Shown: piece after piece, positions 1 to 7,306 of the stretch | Layout: the number at the start of each line of letters is the position of its first letter | How positions within the stretch are numbered: the stretch's first letter is position 1 | Assembly (NCBI GenBank): GCA_963848085.1 | Contig: CAWKCE010000005.1 | Location: 186,001 to 250,000 of the forward strand | DNA: 64,000 nucleotides | Source of the DNA: CAWKCE01 sp032127035 | Lineage (GTDB): Bacteria; Actinomycetota; Actinomycetes; JAHEKZ01 | Reading direction: 5' to 3' | Notes under the pieces: model-generated | The model's input: only the letters and a program-made list of their open reading frames with translations | The model's database searches: none | What the model was told of the DNA's origin: nothing | Program-made: the position numbers and the translations under genes

Positions 1-136
1 CTTCGACGACGCCGAGCTGGCCGAGCTGGCGCGGATGTCGGTCCGTGGCTCGATGGCCCCCGCCCCACTCCAAGACCAGCTTCTCGCCGACATCGACGCC
101 TGGCTCACCACCCCCGCCGCCCCCACCACCCCTTAG
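1..136 (+). CDS. C-terminal end of a probable adenosine deaminase (partial)
   Basis: Only the last 44 codons are in the window; the frame is open from base 2 and stops with TAG at 134-136. The peptide is acidic and Ala-rich, then has a segment with MSVRGS and ends in an amphipathic helix with DIDAWL. This tail resembles actinobacterial adenosine deaminases, and I recall an adenosine deaminase gene next to murB in related genomes. The assignment rests on that tail and on context; the catalytic part lies outside the window. It converges on murB. Confidence 0.45.
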   Translation, partial: FDDAELAELARMSVRGSMAPAPLQDQLLADIDAWLTTPAAPTTP

Positions 137-139
137 GCG

Positions 140-256
140 CATTGACGCACTGCACCGCCTCTAGCGGCGAAACAACGCACACTGCGGCACGCCTCCCCCG
201 GCGCTGATCGTCATCGTGCGGGGAAACGCCGCTAGGTCCGGGGCAGTGCGTCAATG
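140..256. repeat. Long inverted repeat between convergent genes (possible bidirectional terminator)
   Basis: Two 30-nt arms, 140-169 and 227-256, match as inverted repeats at 26 of 30 positions: a 14-nt outer block (starting CATTGACGCACTGC) and a 9-nt inner block (ctagcggcg) around a 7-nt mismatched middle. The 57-nt loop is C/G-rich. It lies just after the stop of the upstream + strand gene and before the murB stop, so a two-sided terminator is likely, but the arms are longer than usual and there is no T-tract. Confidence 0.7.
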
Positions 257-297
257 TGCCGGGGAGGGGGTGGTGAGGCTCGGCGCCGGGGAGGGCG

Positions 298-360
298 GTC
301 AGAGCTGGGAGGGGGTGGGGGTCAGAGCTGGGAGGGGGTGGGGGTCAGAGCGGGGGGAGG
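298..360. repeat. 23-bp G-rich tandem repeat, 2.7 copies
   Basis: Two identical 23-bp units (298-320 and 321-343), each starting GTCAGAGCTGGGAGGGGG, are followed by a third partial unit from 344. The third unit contains the murB stop codon (345-347), so the array seems to have grown from the murB 3' end. The + strand has several runs of four or five G and could form a quadruplex. Confidence 0.8.
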
Positions 361-1391
361 AGGGTGGGTTCGGGGGTCAGGTGGATGGCGAAGTGGGCGT
401 GGACCGCCGCCTGGACGGCCTGCGCCAGGGTGACGACGTCCGACGTCGTCGCGCCGCCCCGGTTGGTCACGGCCAGCGGGTGCTTGGTCGACAACGTGGC
501 CCGACCCCCCGTCAGCCCGCCGCCCCAGCCCCGTCCCATCCCGGACCGCTCGATCAGCCACGCCGCCGAGGTCTTGACCCGCCCGTCATCCTGCCCCCAG
601 CGAGGCGCCTCTGCGGGCAGCAGGTCCGCGGCGGCGGCTGACAGCACCGGGTTGGTGAAGAACGAGCCGGCGCTCCACGTGTCGTGGTCGGCCGGGTCCA
701 GCACCATCCCCTTCGACCGGCGGAGCTCGAGAACCGCCTCCCGCACGGCCGGCAGCGGAGCCGACGCACCCTGTTCGACGCCGAGCACCCGGGCCAGCTC
801 GGCGTAGCGAATCGGCGTGCCCGCCGCTGCCGTCCGCAGCCGCAGCTCGACCGACACCACGACGAACCGGTCCGGTTCCTGCTTGAACCGGCTGGTGCGG
901 TAGCCGAACCCGCACGTGTCGGCCGGCAGCGTGACCCGCAGGCCGCTGCCGCGGTCCAGAGCGTCGACCGACACCATCGTGTCGGCCACCTCCTGGCCGT
1001 AGGCGCCGACGTTCTGGATCGGCGTCGCCCCGACGAGCCCCGGGATCCCCGACAGCGCCTCGATGCCCGCCCAGCCCTCGCCGACCGCCCGCGACACGAC
1101 GGCGTCCCACGTCTCGCCCGCAGCCAGCCGGAGCCGTACCTCACCGTCGGCGGACGCCGCCACGTCAACGCCCCGCCAGGCCACCCGGAGCACCGTCCCC
1201 GGGAAGCCGGCGTCCCCGACGACGAGGTTCGACCCGCCCCCGAGAACGAGTACCGGCTCCCCGTCAGCGGCCGCCTCGGCCAGCAGCGCCGTCAGCTCCG
1301 CCGGCTCGGTCACGTCCACCAGACGCCGGGCCGGCCCGCCGACGCGCAGGGTGGTCAGGTCTGCGAGCGGAACCTCGCGACGTTCAGTCAC
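345..1391 (-). CDS. murB: UDP-N-acetylenolpyruvoylglucosamine reductase MurB
   Basis: Cytoplasmic FAD enzyme that reduces UDP-GlcNAc-enolpyruvate to UDP-MurNAc with NADPH, the second committed step of peptidoglycan synthesis. The 348-aa product has the FAD-binding GGGSN at 51-55, a YGQE segment at 131-134, YRTSRFK around 164-170 and the catalytic-serine motif GSFFTNP at 242-248. The GTG start at 1391 is chosen because GGGAGG lies directly upstream and the N-terminus (LADLTTLRVGG) fits the family; the frame stays open far upstream but that part overlaps the previous gene. It is last in a minus-strand run after the glycosyltransferase-like gene, 10 nt away. Confidence 0.95.
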   Translation of the reverse strand: MTERREVPLADLTTLRVGGPARRLVDVTEPAELTALLAEAAADGEPVLVLGGGSNLVVGDAGFPGTVLRVAWRGVDVAASADGEVRLRLAAGETWDAVVSRAVGEGWAGIEALSGIPGLVGATPIQNVGAYGQEVADTMVSVDALDRGSGLRVTLPADTCGFGYRTSRFKQEPDRFVVVSVELRLRTAAAGTPIRYAELARVLGVEQGASAPLPAVREAVLELRRSKGMVLDPADHDTWSAGSFFTNPVLSAAAADLLPAEAPRWGQDDGRVKTSAAWLIERSGMGRGWGGGLTGGRATLSTKHPLAVTNRGGATTSDVVTLAQAVQAAVHAHFAIHLTPEPTLLPPL

Positions 1392-1401
1392 CTCCCGCGC
1401 C

Positions 1402-2343
1402 CTAGGTCCGCGGGGCGAGCAGCTCGTCGTGGCCACGGAACCGCTGCAGCAGCCGGTCGTAGGTCCGGCGCGACTCCCGGTCCCGGTAGGTCGGGTCCGA
1501 GTCGTGGTACCCGCGGTGCCGTTCCTGGTGGACCGGCAGCTCCCCGGCCGGCACGACGAGCCGCCCGCCAGCCTCGCGCAGCGCGAGCGACAGCTCCATG
1601 TCCGCGTTGCGGTAGAAGCGCGCCTTGGGGTGGGGGCCGCCGACCGCGAGCAGCGCGTCCCGCCGCACCGCCATGAGGTAGCCGAGCAGCGCATCCACCT
1701 CCCCGGTGCCGGCATCCACGAAGGACCGCCAGTTGTCGTCCAGGTCCACGTTGGTGCCGCGCCACCCGGCGGCGACGACCCCGGGCTCGGCCAGCGCCTC
1801 GAGCAGCGGTGTGACGGCGTCGCCATCGAGCACGCTGGACGGGTCCATGAGGACGTGGGTCGCCGCAGTGTCCAGCCGCATCAACGCCTGGCGCGCCGGC
1901 CCCCAGCCAGCCTGCTGGGGGGTAGCGGCCACGTGCCACTCCTCGACCCGTCCCGGGTGCTCAGTTGCCAGGTCGTGCAGCGCCCGCCCCGCCCCGTCGA
2001 CGTCACCCAGGTCCAGCCCGATCACGACGACGTCGGGCGGCGCGTGGGCCAGGAGCGCCGCCACGCACCGCACCAGGTCCTCCGGCCAGCCCTCGACGAG
2101 CAGCCCGACCGAGCAGCGACGCGTGTCCGGCTCGGCTGACCGGTCCGGCAGGTCGGCCAGCCCCCGGAGCACGTCGAACGGCGGCCGCGGAGCCAATGTG
2201 TAGCCGTCCGGCACGTCGGCCACGACCCAGCCGAGGTTCGCGATCTCGTCCCGGAGCACGTCGGCGGAGGCGAAGTCGCGCGCCGCCCTCGCTTCGGACC
2301 GACGGTCCGCCAGCTCCACGACCTCGCTCGGGGGTTCCGTCAC
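1402..2343 (-). CDS. Glycosyltransferase family 2-like protein with an N-terminal CysRS-like segment
   Basis: The 313-aa protein has two parts. Residues about 8-53 (RRSEARAARDFASAD... then DEIANLGW and DVPDGYTL) resemble the C-terminal helical tail of cysteinyl-tRNA synthetase. Residues about 75-300 look like a GT-A glycosyltransferase fold, with a LDDNW acidic motif at 201-205 and a DME near 248-250. The donor and acceptor are not evident; a cell-wall or glycan role is a guess from the murB neighbour. The GTG start overlaps the stop of the upstream dehydratase gene by 4 nt (GTGA), implying translational coupling. Confidence 0.7.
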   Translation of the reverse strand: MTEPPSEVVELADRRSEARAARDFASADVLRDEIANLGWVVADVPDGYTLAPRPPFDVLRGLADLPDRSAEPDTRRCSVGLLVEGWPEDLVRCVAALLAHAPPDVVVIGLDLGDVDGAGRALHDLATEHPGRVEEWHVAATPQQAGWGPARQALMRLDTAATHVLMDPSSVLDGDAVTPLLEALAEPGVVAAGWRGTNVDLDDNWRSFVDAGTGEVDALLGYLMAVRRDALLAVGGPHPKARFYRNADMELSLALREAGGRLVVPAGELPVHQERHRGYHDSDPTYRDRESRRTYDRLLQRFRGHDELLAPRT

Positions 2344-2768
2344 GACAGCTGCACCAGCACCCGCGCCATCCCCAGCACCTTGTCGCCGGCGCAGGTGGCT
2401 GTCAGCTCCACCCGGGCCCGCCGGTCGTCCAGCAGCTCGGTGACCTTCGCGGACACGTCCAGCAGGGCCCCGACGGCGTCGTCGGGAACCGGCACCGGCC
2501 GGGTGAACCGCACGCTGTACTCCAGGACGGCGGCCGGGTCCGCGACCCAGTCGGTGACCACGCGGGCAGCCATCGCCATCGTGAGCATCCCGTGGGCGAT
2601 GACGTCGGGCAGGCCGACCGACTGCGCGACCCGCTGGTTCCAGTGGATGACGTTGAAGTCGCCGGACGCGCCCGCGTACCGGACGAGGTCAGCGCGGGTG
2701 ACCGGGAAGGACGCCGGGGGGAGCTCGGTACCCACAGCGACGTCGGCGTGCGCTACGGCAGCGGCCAC
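2340..2768 (-). CDS. MaoC-family dehydratase, HadB-like
   Basis: A 142-aa hot-dog-fold protein with the hydratase 2 motif: Asp37 and His42 in DFNVIHW, then HGMLTMAM at 59-66. By analogy with mycobacterial HadB it would dehydrate 3-hydroxyacyl thioesters as the catalytic half of a heterodimer with the HadA-like protein encoded just upstream (3-nt gap). It overlaps the next gene by 4 nt. HadB is the better comparison, but a general enoyl hydratase role for a non-mycolate producer is possible. Confidence 0.85.
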   Translation of the reverse strand: MAAAVAHADVAVGTELPPASFPVTRADLVRYAGASGDFNVIHWNQRVAQSVGLPDVIAHGMLTMAMAARVVTDWVADPAAVLEYSVRFTRPVPVPDDAVGALLDVSAKVTELLDDRRARVELTATCAGDKVLGMARVLVQLS

Positions 2769-2771
2769 CGG

Positions 2772-3224
2772 TCAGCCCTCCGACTCGACGGCACGGGCGA
2801 CCAGCGTGGCGCGCACGGTGGCCACGGGCTCGCCGTCGGCCCCGGAGACGTCCGACCGGATGGCGAGAATGTCGTTGCCGGCGACCGTGCGGGCCGAGTC
2901 GACCGTGGCAACCACACTGAGCATGTCCCCGGCCGTGATGGGCCGGTGCAGCAGGAACTTCTGGTCGCCGTGCACCACGCGGGAGAAGTCCAGCCCCAGC
3001 TCAGGGTCGTCGATCACCGCCTTCTGCGGCTCCCGGGTGACGACCACGGCGAACGTCGGCGGCGCCACCACGTCGGCATGGCCGAGGGCGCGGGCGGCTT
3101 GGGCGTCGCGGTAGGCCGGGTTGGGGTCGCCGATCGCGTCGGCAAACTCGCGGATCTTCTCCCGCCCCACCTCGTATGTGGCCGGGGGGTAGGCGGCGCC
3201 CACCTTCTCCAGGTTCAGTGCCAT
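2772..3224 (-). CDS. MaoC-like N-terminal dehydratase, HadA-like (FAS1-type/UPF0336)
   Basis: A 150-aa single hot-dog-domain protein with the VGREKIREFADAIGD start and PPTFAVV segment typical of the actinobacterial HadA/UPF0336 family. It lacks the D..H catalytic pair seen in its neighbour, which fits the substrate-binding half of a HadAB-type (3R)-hydroxyacyl dehydratase. It begins immediately after the SDR stop codon and ends 3 nt before the HadB-like gene, so all three are probably co-expressed and could catalyse reduction and dehydration of acyl chains. Confidence 0.85.
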   Translation of the reverse strand: MALNLEKVGAAYPPATYEVGREKIREFADAIGDPNPAYRDAQAARALGHADVVAPPTFAVVVTREPQKAVIDDPELGLDFSRVVHGDQKFLLHRPITAGDMLSVVATVDSARTVAGNDILAIRSDVSGADGEPVATVRATLVARAVESEG

Positions 3225-4037
3225 CTACCCCATCCCTCCGAACTGGCCGCCGGTGACCGGGATGGTCACCCCGGAGACGAAGTCGCTGTCGGGCGAGGCG
3301 AGGAACGCGTGCACGTTGGCGACATCCTCCGGCTGGCCGAACCGCCCCAGCGCGATCATCCCGCGGATTGACCGACGGATCTCCTCGGGGATGCCGAGCG
3401 GGTCGGTCTCGGACTTGGGGGCGGTCAGCCGCGTCTCCACGAAGCCTGGGGCCACGGCGTTCACGTTGATGCCGAACGGTCCCAGCTCCTGTGCCAGGGT
3501 CTTGGTCAGCGCGATCAGCGCACCCTTGGCGGCGGTGTAGTTCGCCTGCCCCGGGTTGCCGGTCAGCGCGGCGACCGACGCGGTGAAGATGACCTTCCGG
3601 TGGTGGGAGGGGGCACCGTCGCGCTCGATCTCGGCCTTGGCGACGTCGCGCAGGAAGGGCAGCGCTGCCTGGGTGGTGTTCCACGCGGTCCGCAGGTTGG
3701 CGTCCAGCACGGATTCGAGGCCGGCCAGGTCCATCCGGTGGAACATCCGGTCGCGGGTGGTCCCGGCGTTGTTGACCACGATGTCCAGCCGCCCGAAGTG
3801 CTCAATGGCGGTGGCCACGAGGGCCCCGGCGACCGATGGATCCGACGTCGAGCCGACGTGGGTAGCCGCGCGCCCTCCTGCCTCGGCGACCGCGGCGGCA
3901 GTCTCCGCGAGCGGCTCCGGGTCAAGGTCGTTCAGCGCGAGCAGGGCACCATCCGCGGCCAGCCGCCGGGCGGTGGCGCGCCCGATCCCCCGACCCGCGC
4001 CGGTGACCAGTGCAACCCGTCCGTCCAGGACGCCCAT
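3225..4037 (-). CDS. Short-chain dehydrogenase/reductase, FabG-like
   Basis: A 270-aa classical SDR. It has the cofactor motif TGAGRGIG at 12-19, NNAG at 89-92, and a catalytic Ser154, Tyr167 and Lys171 (YTAAK). Asp37 after the second beta strand would favour NAD(H), by analogy with other SDRs. It is likely a 3-oxoacyl or 3-hydroxyacyl thioester oxidoreductase working with the adjacent MaoC pair. A GAAGGGCGG ribosome site precedes the ATG. The substrate is inferred only from the neighbours. Confidence 0.85.
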   Translation of the reverse strand: MGVLDGRVALVTGAGRGIGRATARRLAADGALLALNDLDPEPLAETAAAVAEAGGRAATHVGSTSDPSVAGALVATAIEHFGRLDIVVNNAGTTRDRMFHRMDLAGLESVLDANLRTAWNTTQAALPFLRDVAKAEIERDGAPSHHRKVIFTASVAALTGNPGQANYTAAKGALIALTKTLAQELGPFGINVNAVAPGFVETRLTAPKSETDPLGIPEEIRRSIRGMIALGRFGQPEDVANVHAFLASPDSDFVSGVTIPVTGGQFGGMG

Positions 4038-4092
4038 GAACCGCCCTTCGTCGCTCGGAACCGCCGACCGCGCTCACGCGCGACCGGCTGGG

Positions 4093-4257
4093 TCAGCGGG
4101 TCTCGCGGTGCTCGGTGTGCTTGCCGCAGTTCGGGCAGAACTTCTGCAGCGCGATCCGGTCGGGGTCGTTGCGGCGGTTCTTGCGCGTGATGTAGTTGCG
4201 GTGCTTGCAGTCAGCGCACGCCATGGTGATCTTCGGGCGAACGTCGTTCTTGGCCAC
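4093..4257 (-). CDS. rpmG: 50S ribosomal protein L33 (zinc-ribbon form)
   Basis: A 54-aa basic protein starting at GTG 4257 behind a GGGAGCACCCG ribosome site. It has two Cys pairs, CADC near 15-18 and CPNC near 43-46, so it is the zinc-binding C+ paralogue of L33. KITRKNRRNDP-like sequence in the middle is typical of the family. It follows the tRNA-Met gene on the same strand with 65 nt between, the usual actinobacterial tRNA-rpmG arrangement. Confidence 0.93.
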   Translation of the reverse strand: MAKNDVRPKITMACADCKHRNYITRKNRRNDPDRIALQKFCPNCGKHTEHRETR

Positions 4258-4322
4258 CGGGTGCTCCCTGCTCGTTGGTACTGCTGGTCGTTACTGCGGG
4301 TCGTTCTGGTCGGACGTCGAGG

Positions 4323-4399
4323 TGGTAGCGGAGGCCGGATTTGAACCGGCGACACAGCGATTATGAGCCGCTTGCTCTGCCAGGCTGAGCTACTCCGCC
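4323..4399 (-). tRNA. tRNA-Met (CAT)
   Basis: Cloverleaf read on the minus strand: acceptor GGCGGAG pairs with CTCCGCT (one G-U at the end), D arm GCTCAG, anticodon loop with CAT, T arm GCCGGTTCAAATCCGGC. CCA is encoded (4323-4325). The D and acceptor arms fit an elongator rather than an initiator tRNA. Confidence 0.93.
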
Positions 4400-4452
4400 T
4401 GCCGAACCGGGCTCCGACCGCCTCGACGACGGCCGGGGACACCGGCCCCCAG

Positions 4453-4525
4453 AGCCCCAATACGGAATCGAACCGTAGACCTTCTCCTTACCATGGAGAC
4501 GCTCTGCCGTCTGAGCTATTGGGGC
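4453..4525 (-). tRNA. tRNA-Thr (GGT)
   Basis: Minus-strand cloverleaf of 73 nt with acceptor GCCCCAA/TTGGGGC, anticodon stem TCTCC/GGAGA enclosing the GGT anticodon, and T arm TACGGTTCGATTCCGTA. No encoded CCA; discriminator base is T. Confidence 0.93.
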
Positions 4526-4623
4526 GCGCTCGTGACAAGCCCCGCAAGGGTACACAGCAGGCATCCGGACCAGGTAATCGGTCGGCTGGGGCGGAGCCCC
4601 TGCCGTCTGCGGCCGGAACGCGC

Positions 4624-4652
4624 CGGACCCCCGGCACCAGGCCGGGGGTCCG
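4624..4652 (-). terminator. Strong hairpin downstream of tRNA-Tyr
   Basis: A perfect 12-bp GC-rich stem (CGGACCCCCGGC and GCCGGGGGTCCG) with a 5-nt loop starts 5 nt beyond the 3' end of tRNA-Tyr on the minus strand. There is no T-tract, as is common in actinobacteria. It may terminate or allow processing between tRNA-Tyr and tRNA-Thr. Confidence 0.6.
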
Positions 4653-4657
4653 AGGGG

Positions 4658-4739
4658 TGGCAGGTGTTGGATTCGAACCAACGTAGGCTGAGCCGACGGA
4701 TTTACAGTCCGCTCCCTTTGGCCACTCGGGCAACCTGCC
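4658..4739 (-). tRNA. tRNA-Tyr (GTA)
   Basis: Minus-strand cloverleaf of 82 nt with a long variable arm: acceptor GGCAGGT/ACCTGCC, anticodon GTA in GACTGTAAATC, T arm TTGGTTCGAATCCAA. CCA is not encoded. It is the first gene of the Tyr-Thr-Met-rpmG run. Confidence 0.95.
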
Positions 4740-4810
4740 TGGATTGCCATGACGGCGGTTGGCAGGATAGCGCAGCGCAACTGCCCCCAGCCCCCCACCC
4801 GGAGGACCTC

Positions 4811-5302
4811 ATGGCCGACTCCTCGTTCGACATCGTGAGCAACGTCGACCGGCAGGAAGTGGACAACGCCCTCAACCAGGCCGCGAAGGAGATCTCGCAG
4901 CGGTTCGACTTCAAGAACACCGGGGCGTCGATCGCCTGGCAAGGCGAAATGGGCGTGGAGATCCGAGCCAACTCCGAGGAGCGGGCCAAGGCAGTGCTCG
5001 ACCTGTTCCAGGACAAGCTGGTCAAGCGCAAGGTGTCGTTGAAGCACCTGGACGCCGGCGAGCCGCAGTCCAGCGGCAAGGAGTACCGGATCGCTGCGAC
5101 GCTGACGCAGGGAATCTCGCAGGAGAACGCCAAGAAGATCGGCAAGATGATCCGCGACGAAGGCCCCAAGGGCGTCAAGGCCCAGATCCAGGGCGACGAG
5201 CTGCGGGTGTCGAGCAAGAAGCGGGACGACCTTCAGGCAGTGATCGCGCTGCTCAAGGGCAAGGACCTCGACGTCGCCCTGCAGTTCGTCAACTACCGGT
5301 AG
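4811..5302 (+). CDS. yajQ: YajQ family nucleotide-binding protein
   Basis: A 163-aa protein of the expected family length. It starts MADSSFDIVS, has QRFDFKNT near 34-41 and the repeated ferredoxin-like fold segments ending DLDVALQFVNYR. YajQ proteins bind cyclic nucleotides (c-di-GMP in some bacteria) or RNA; the target here is unknown. The ATG at 4811 follows GGAGGACCTC. The frame is open upstream through the divergent tRNA genes, but that part is not coding. Confidence 0.95.
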   Translation: MADSSFDIVSNVDRQEVDNALNQAAKEISQRFDFKNTGASIAWQGEMGVEIRANSEERAKAVLDLFQDKLVKRKVSLKHLDAGEPQSSGKEYRIAATLTQGISQENAKKIGKMIRDEGPKGVKAQIQGDELRVSSKKRDDLQAVIALLKGKDLDVALQFVNYR

Positions 5303-5320
5303 TCGACCGAGCCCGCCGCG

Positions 5321-6319
5321 ATGCCGCCGCCTCCCGACCCGTTTGTCGAGCACTCGCTGCGGACATCGCTGTTCTTCCCGCAGAGCCGACTGTTCGTCGC
5401 AGGCAACCCCAAGGCGGCCGGCACGAGCCTGCGCTGGTGGCTTCTGGAGGCCCACGGCGTGGACGTCGCTGCCGCCACCCAGGAGAGCCTGTGGGGTGAG
5501 TCCGCTCCGTTCCAAGCGGTCTGGGACGGCGCGGTGGACCTGCGGTTCACCTGGGACCGACTGTCCGACGTGGAGCGGGAGGACGCCCTGACCGCCACGG
5601 ACGTGGTCACCGTCCAGCCAGTACGCCACCCGGTCACCCGTGCGTTCTCGGCCTGGGCCGGCAAGTACCTGACCGCCGAGCCGTACTACGTCGAGCGGCT
5701 GCCGTCGGGATTCGCCGCCCTGCCGGACAGTGTCGAGTCGGAGGAGCAGATTCGCGATCTGTTCACCGACTTCGTCACCGCTCTCGCCGGCCACGTCGTG
5801 GGCGGCGACTCATGGAGCGACATTGACGTCCACTTCTGGCCGCAAGCCCGACTGCTCGCCCGCCCGGCGGCGGGACAGACCCTGGTGCTCCGCCAGGAAC
5901 AGCTCGCCGCGGGTCTGCGGCTCGTCGAGGCCCAGCTTCGGGAGCACGGCGTCGACGTCGAGCCGATGCCCCATGTGAACGAGAACGTGGTCTCGTACCG
6001 CGCCGACCTGGTCGACCCGGCCGCCGTCGAGCTGCTCGCGTCGCTGTACTCCGACGACTTCGAAGCCTGGGACTACCCGACAACTGCCCCGCAGAAGCAC
6101 GGGCGTCCCGTCGACCTGGACTGGCTCAACGACGTACGCGGCCGCAACCGCCGCTACGGCGTGGTGCACCGGGCCGCCACGGCCGAGCGTCACCGTGCCG
6201 AGCGCGCGGAACACGAGCTGGCCGCGGCCCGACGCCGGGAGACCGAGCTGACCGCCAGCCACTCGTGGCGGGTGACCCGCCCGCTGCGTTGGGCGTCGGA
6301 GCGGGCCAGACGGCGCTGA
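5321..6319 (+). CDS. Sulfotransferase family protein
   Basis: A 332-aa protein with the PAPS-binding loops of type 2 sulfotransferases: PKAAGTS at 30-36 (5'-phosphosulfate) and RHPVTRAFS at 102-110 (3'-phosphate), as in carbohydrate sulfotransferases. The C-terminal 60 residues are a charged, coiled-coil-like tail rich in Arg/Glu/Ala, ending with SHSWRVTRPLR, a tail also seen on bacterial glycan-modifying glycosyltransferases. It would sulfate a cell-surface glycan; the acceptor is unknown. It begins 18 nt after yajQ and converges on htpX. Confidence 0.8.
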   Translation: MPPPPDPFVEHSLRTSLFFPQSRLFVAGNPKAAGTSLRWWLLEAHGVDVAAATQESLWGESAPFQAVWDGAVDLRFTWDRLSDVEREDALTATDVVTVQPVRHPVTRAFSAWAGKYLTAEPYYVERLPSGFAALPDSVESEEQIRDLFTDFVTALAGHVVGGDSWSDIDVHFWPQARLLARPAAGQTLVLRQEQLAAGLRLVEAQLREHGVDVEPMPHVNENVVSYRADLVDPAAVELLASLYSDDFEAWDYPTTAPQKHGRPVDLDWLNDVRGRNRRYGVVHRAATAERHRAERAEHELAAARRRETELTASHSWRVTRPLRWASERARRR

Positions 6320-6335
6320 CTTCGCCCCATTCGGA

Positions 6336-7196
6336 TCAGCGGTAGCCGGCCATCTCCTCGAGCCTCGCCACCCGGTCGGAGATCGGGGGGTGCGTGGAGA
6401 ACAGGTTCGCCATCCCGCCGACCCGGAACGGGTTGGCGATCATCAACGCGCTCGCGGTCTCCAGCTCGGGTGACGGCGCGAGCGGGGCGGCCTGCGTGCC
6501 CTGCTCCAGCTTGCGCAGGGCGCTCGCCAGCGCCATCGGGTCGCCCGTGATCGTGGCCCCCGTCTGGTCGGCCTGGTACTCCCGCGAGCGGCTGATCGCG
6601 AACTGCAGCAGCCCGGCCGCCACCGGCCCGAGGATCATGAGCAGCAGGGCCCCCAGCGGGTTGCCACGTCCTCCGCCGCGTCCACCCATGGGGATCAGCC
6701 ACGCGAAGTTGGCCACGAAGACGATCACCGAGGCGAGTGTGGCCGCCACCGACGCGATGAGGATGTCGCGGTTGTAGACGTGCGCGAGCTCGTGAGCCAG
6801 CACGCCCTTCAGCTCACGGTCGTCGAGCAGCTGCAGGATGCCCTCCGTGCAGCAGACCGCTGCGTTCTGCGGGTTGCGACCGGTGGCAAAGGCGTTGGGG
6901 GCCATCGTCGGCGAGATGTACAGAGCAGGCATCGGCTGGTTCTGCCCCACGGCGAGGTTCTGGACCACCCGGTACATCGTGGGCTGCTCGGCCTCGGTCA
7001 CCGGTCGCGCGTGCATGGCGCGCAGCGCGAGCTTGCCCGAGTTCCAGTAGGAGTACCCGTTCATCGCCAACGCGATCACGAGCGCGATGACCAGGCCGGT
7101 GCTGCCACCGAGCCACGCGCCGATGCCCAGGATGAGGGCGGACAGCCCGCCGAGGAGGACGGCCGTCTTCAGCCCGTTGAAGTAGTTGCGCTGCAT
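6336..7196 (-). CDS. htpX: Membrane zinc metalloprotease HtpX
   Basis: A 286-aa M48 protease that degrades misfolded membrane proteins. Two N-terminal membrane segments (about 12-48), the zinc motif HELAH at 135-139, two more membrane segments (about 147-200) and the third zinc ligand Glu206 in SREYQAD. The start MQRNYF at 7196 gives the family length. TATAAC lies 6 nt before this ATG (7203-7208 on the minus strand), so the mRNA may be leaderless, though AAGGG also sits there. It is the last recognisable core gene before the accessory array. Confidence 0.95.
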   Translation of the reverse strand: MQRNYFNGLKTAVLLGGLSALILGIGAWLGGSTGLVIALVIALAMNGYSYWNSGKLALRAMHARPVTEAEQPTMYRVVQNLAVGQNQPMPALYISPTMAPNAFATGRNPQNAAVCCTEGILQLLDDRELKGVLAHELAHVYNRDILIASVAATLASVIVFVANFAWLIPMGGRGGGRGNPLGALLLMILGPVAAGLLQFAISRSREYQADQTGATITGDPMALASALRKLEQGTQAAPLAPSPELETASALMIANPFRVGGMANLFSTHPPISDRVARLEEMAGYR

Positions 7197-7306
7197 CCCT
7201 TGGTTATAACCCGTCGACGGCTCCAAGTGCCAATGGGAACCGGCCAGGAAGACCGCCCTCGCTCGGACCTGGCGTCACGGCCACCATCAGCGCTCCCGGC
7301 GCGACC

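Noticed and set aside
1392..1826. N-terminal extension of murB to 493 codons
   Set aside because: The extra part overlaps the glycosyltransferase-like gene, is low-complexity in sequence, and a GTG with a ribosome site at 1391 gives the family length.
4493..4810. N-terminal extension of yajQ
   Set aside because: The open frame runs through the tRNA-Thr and tRNA-Tyr genes in antisense; the ATG at 4811 has a good ribosome site.
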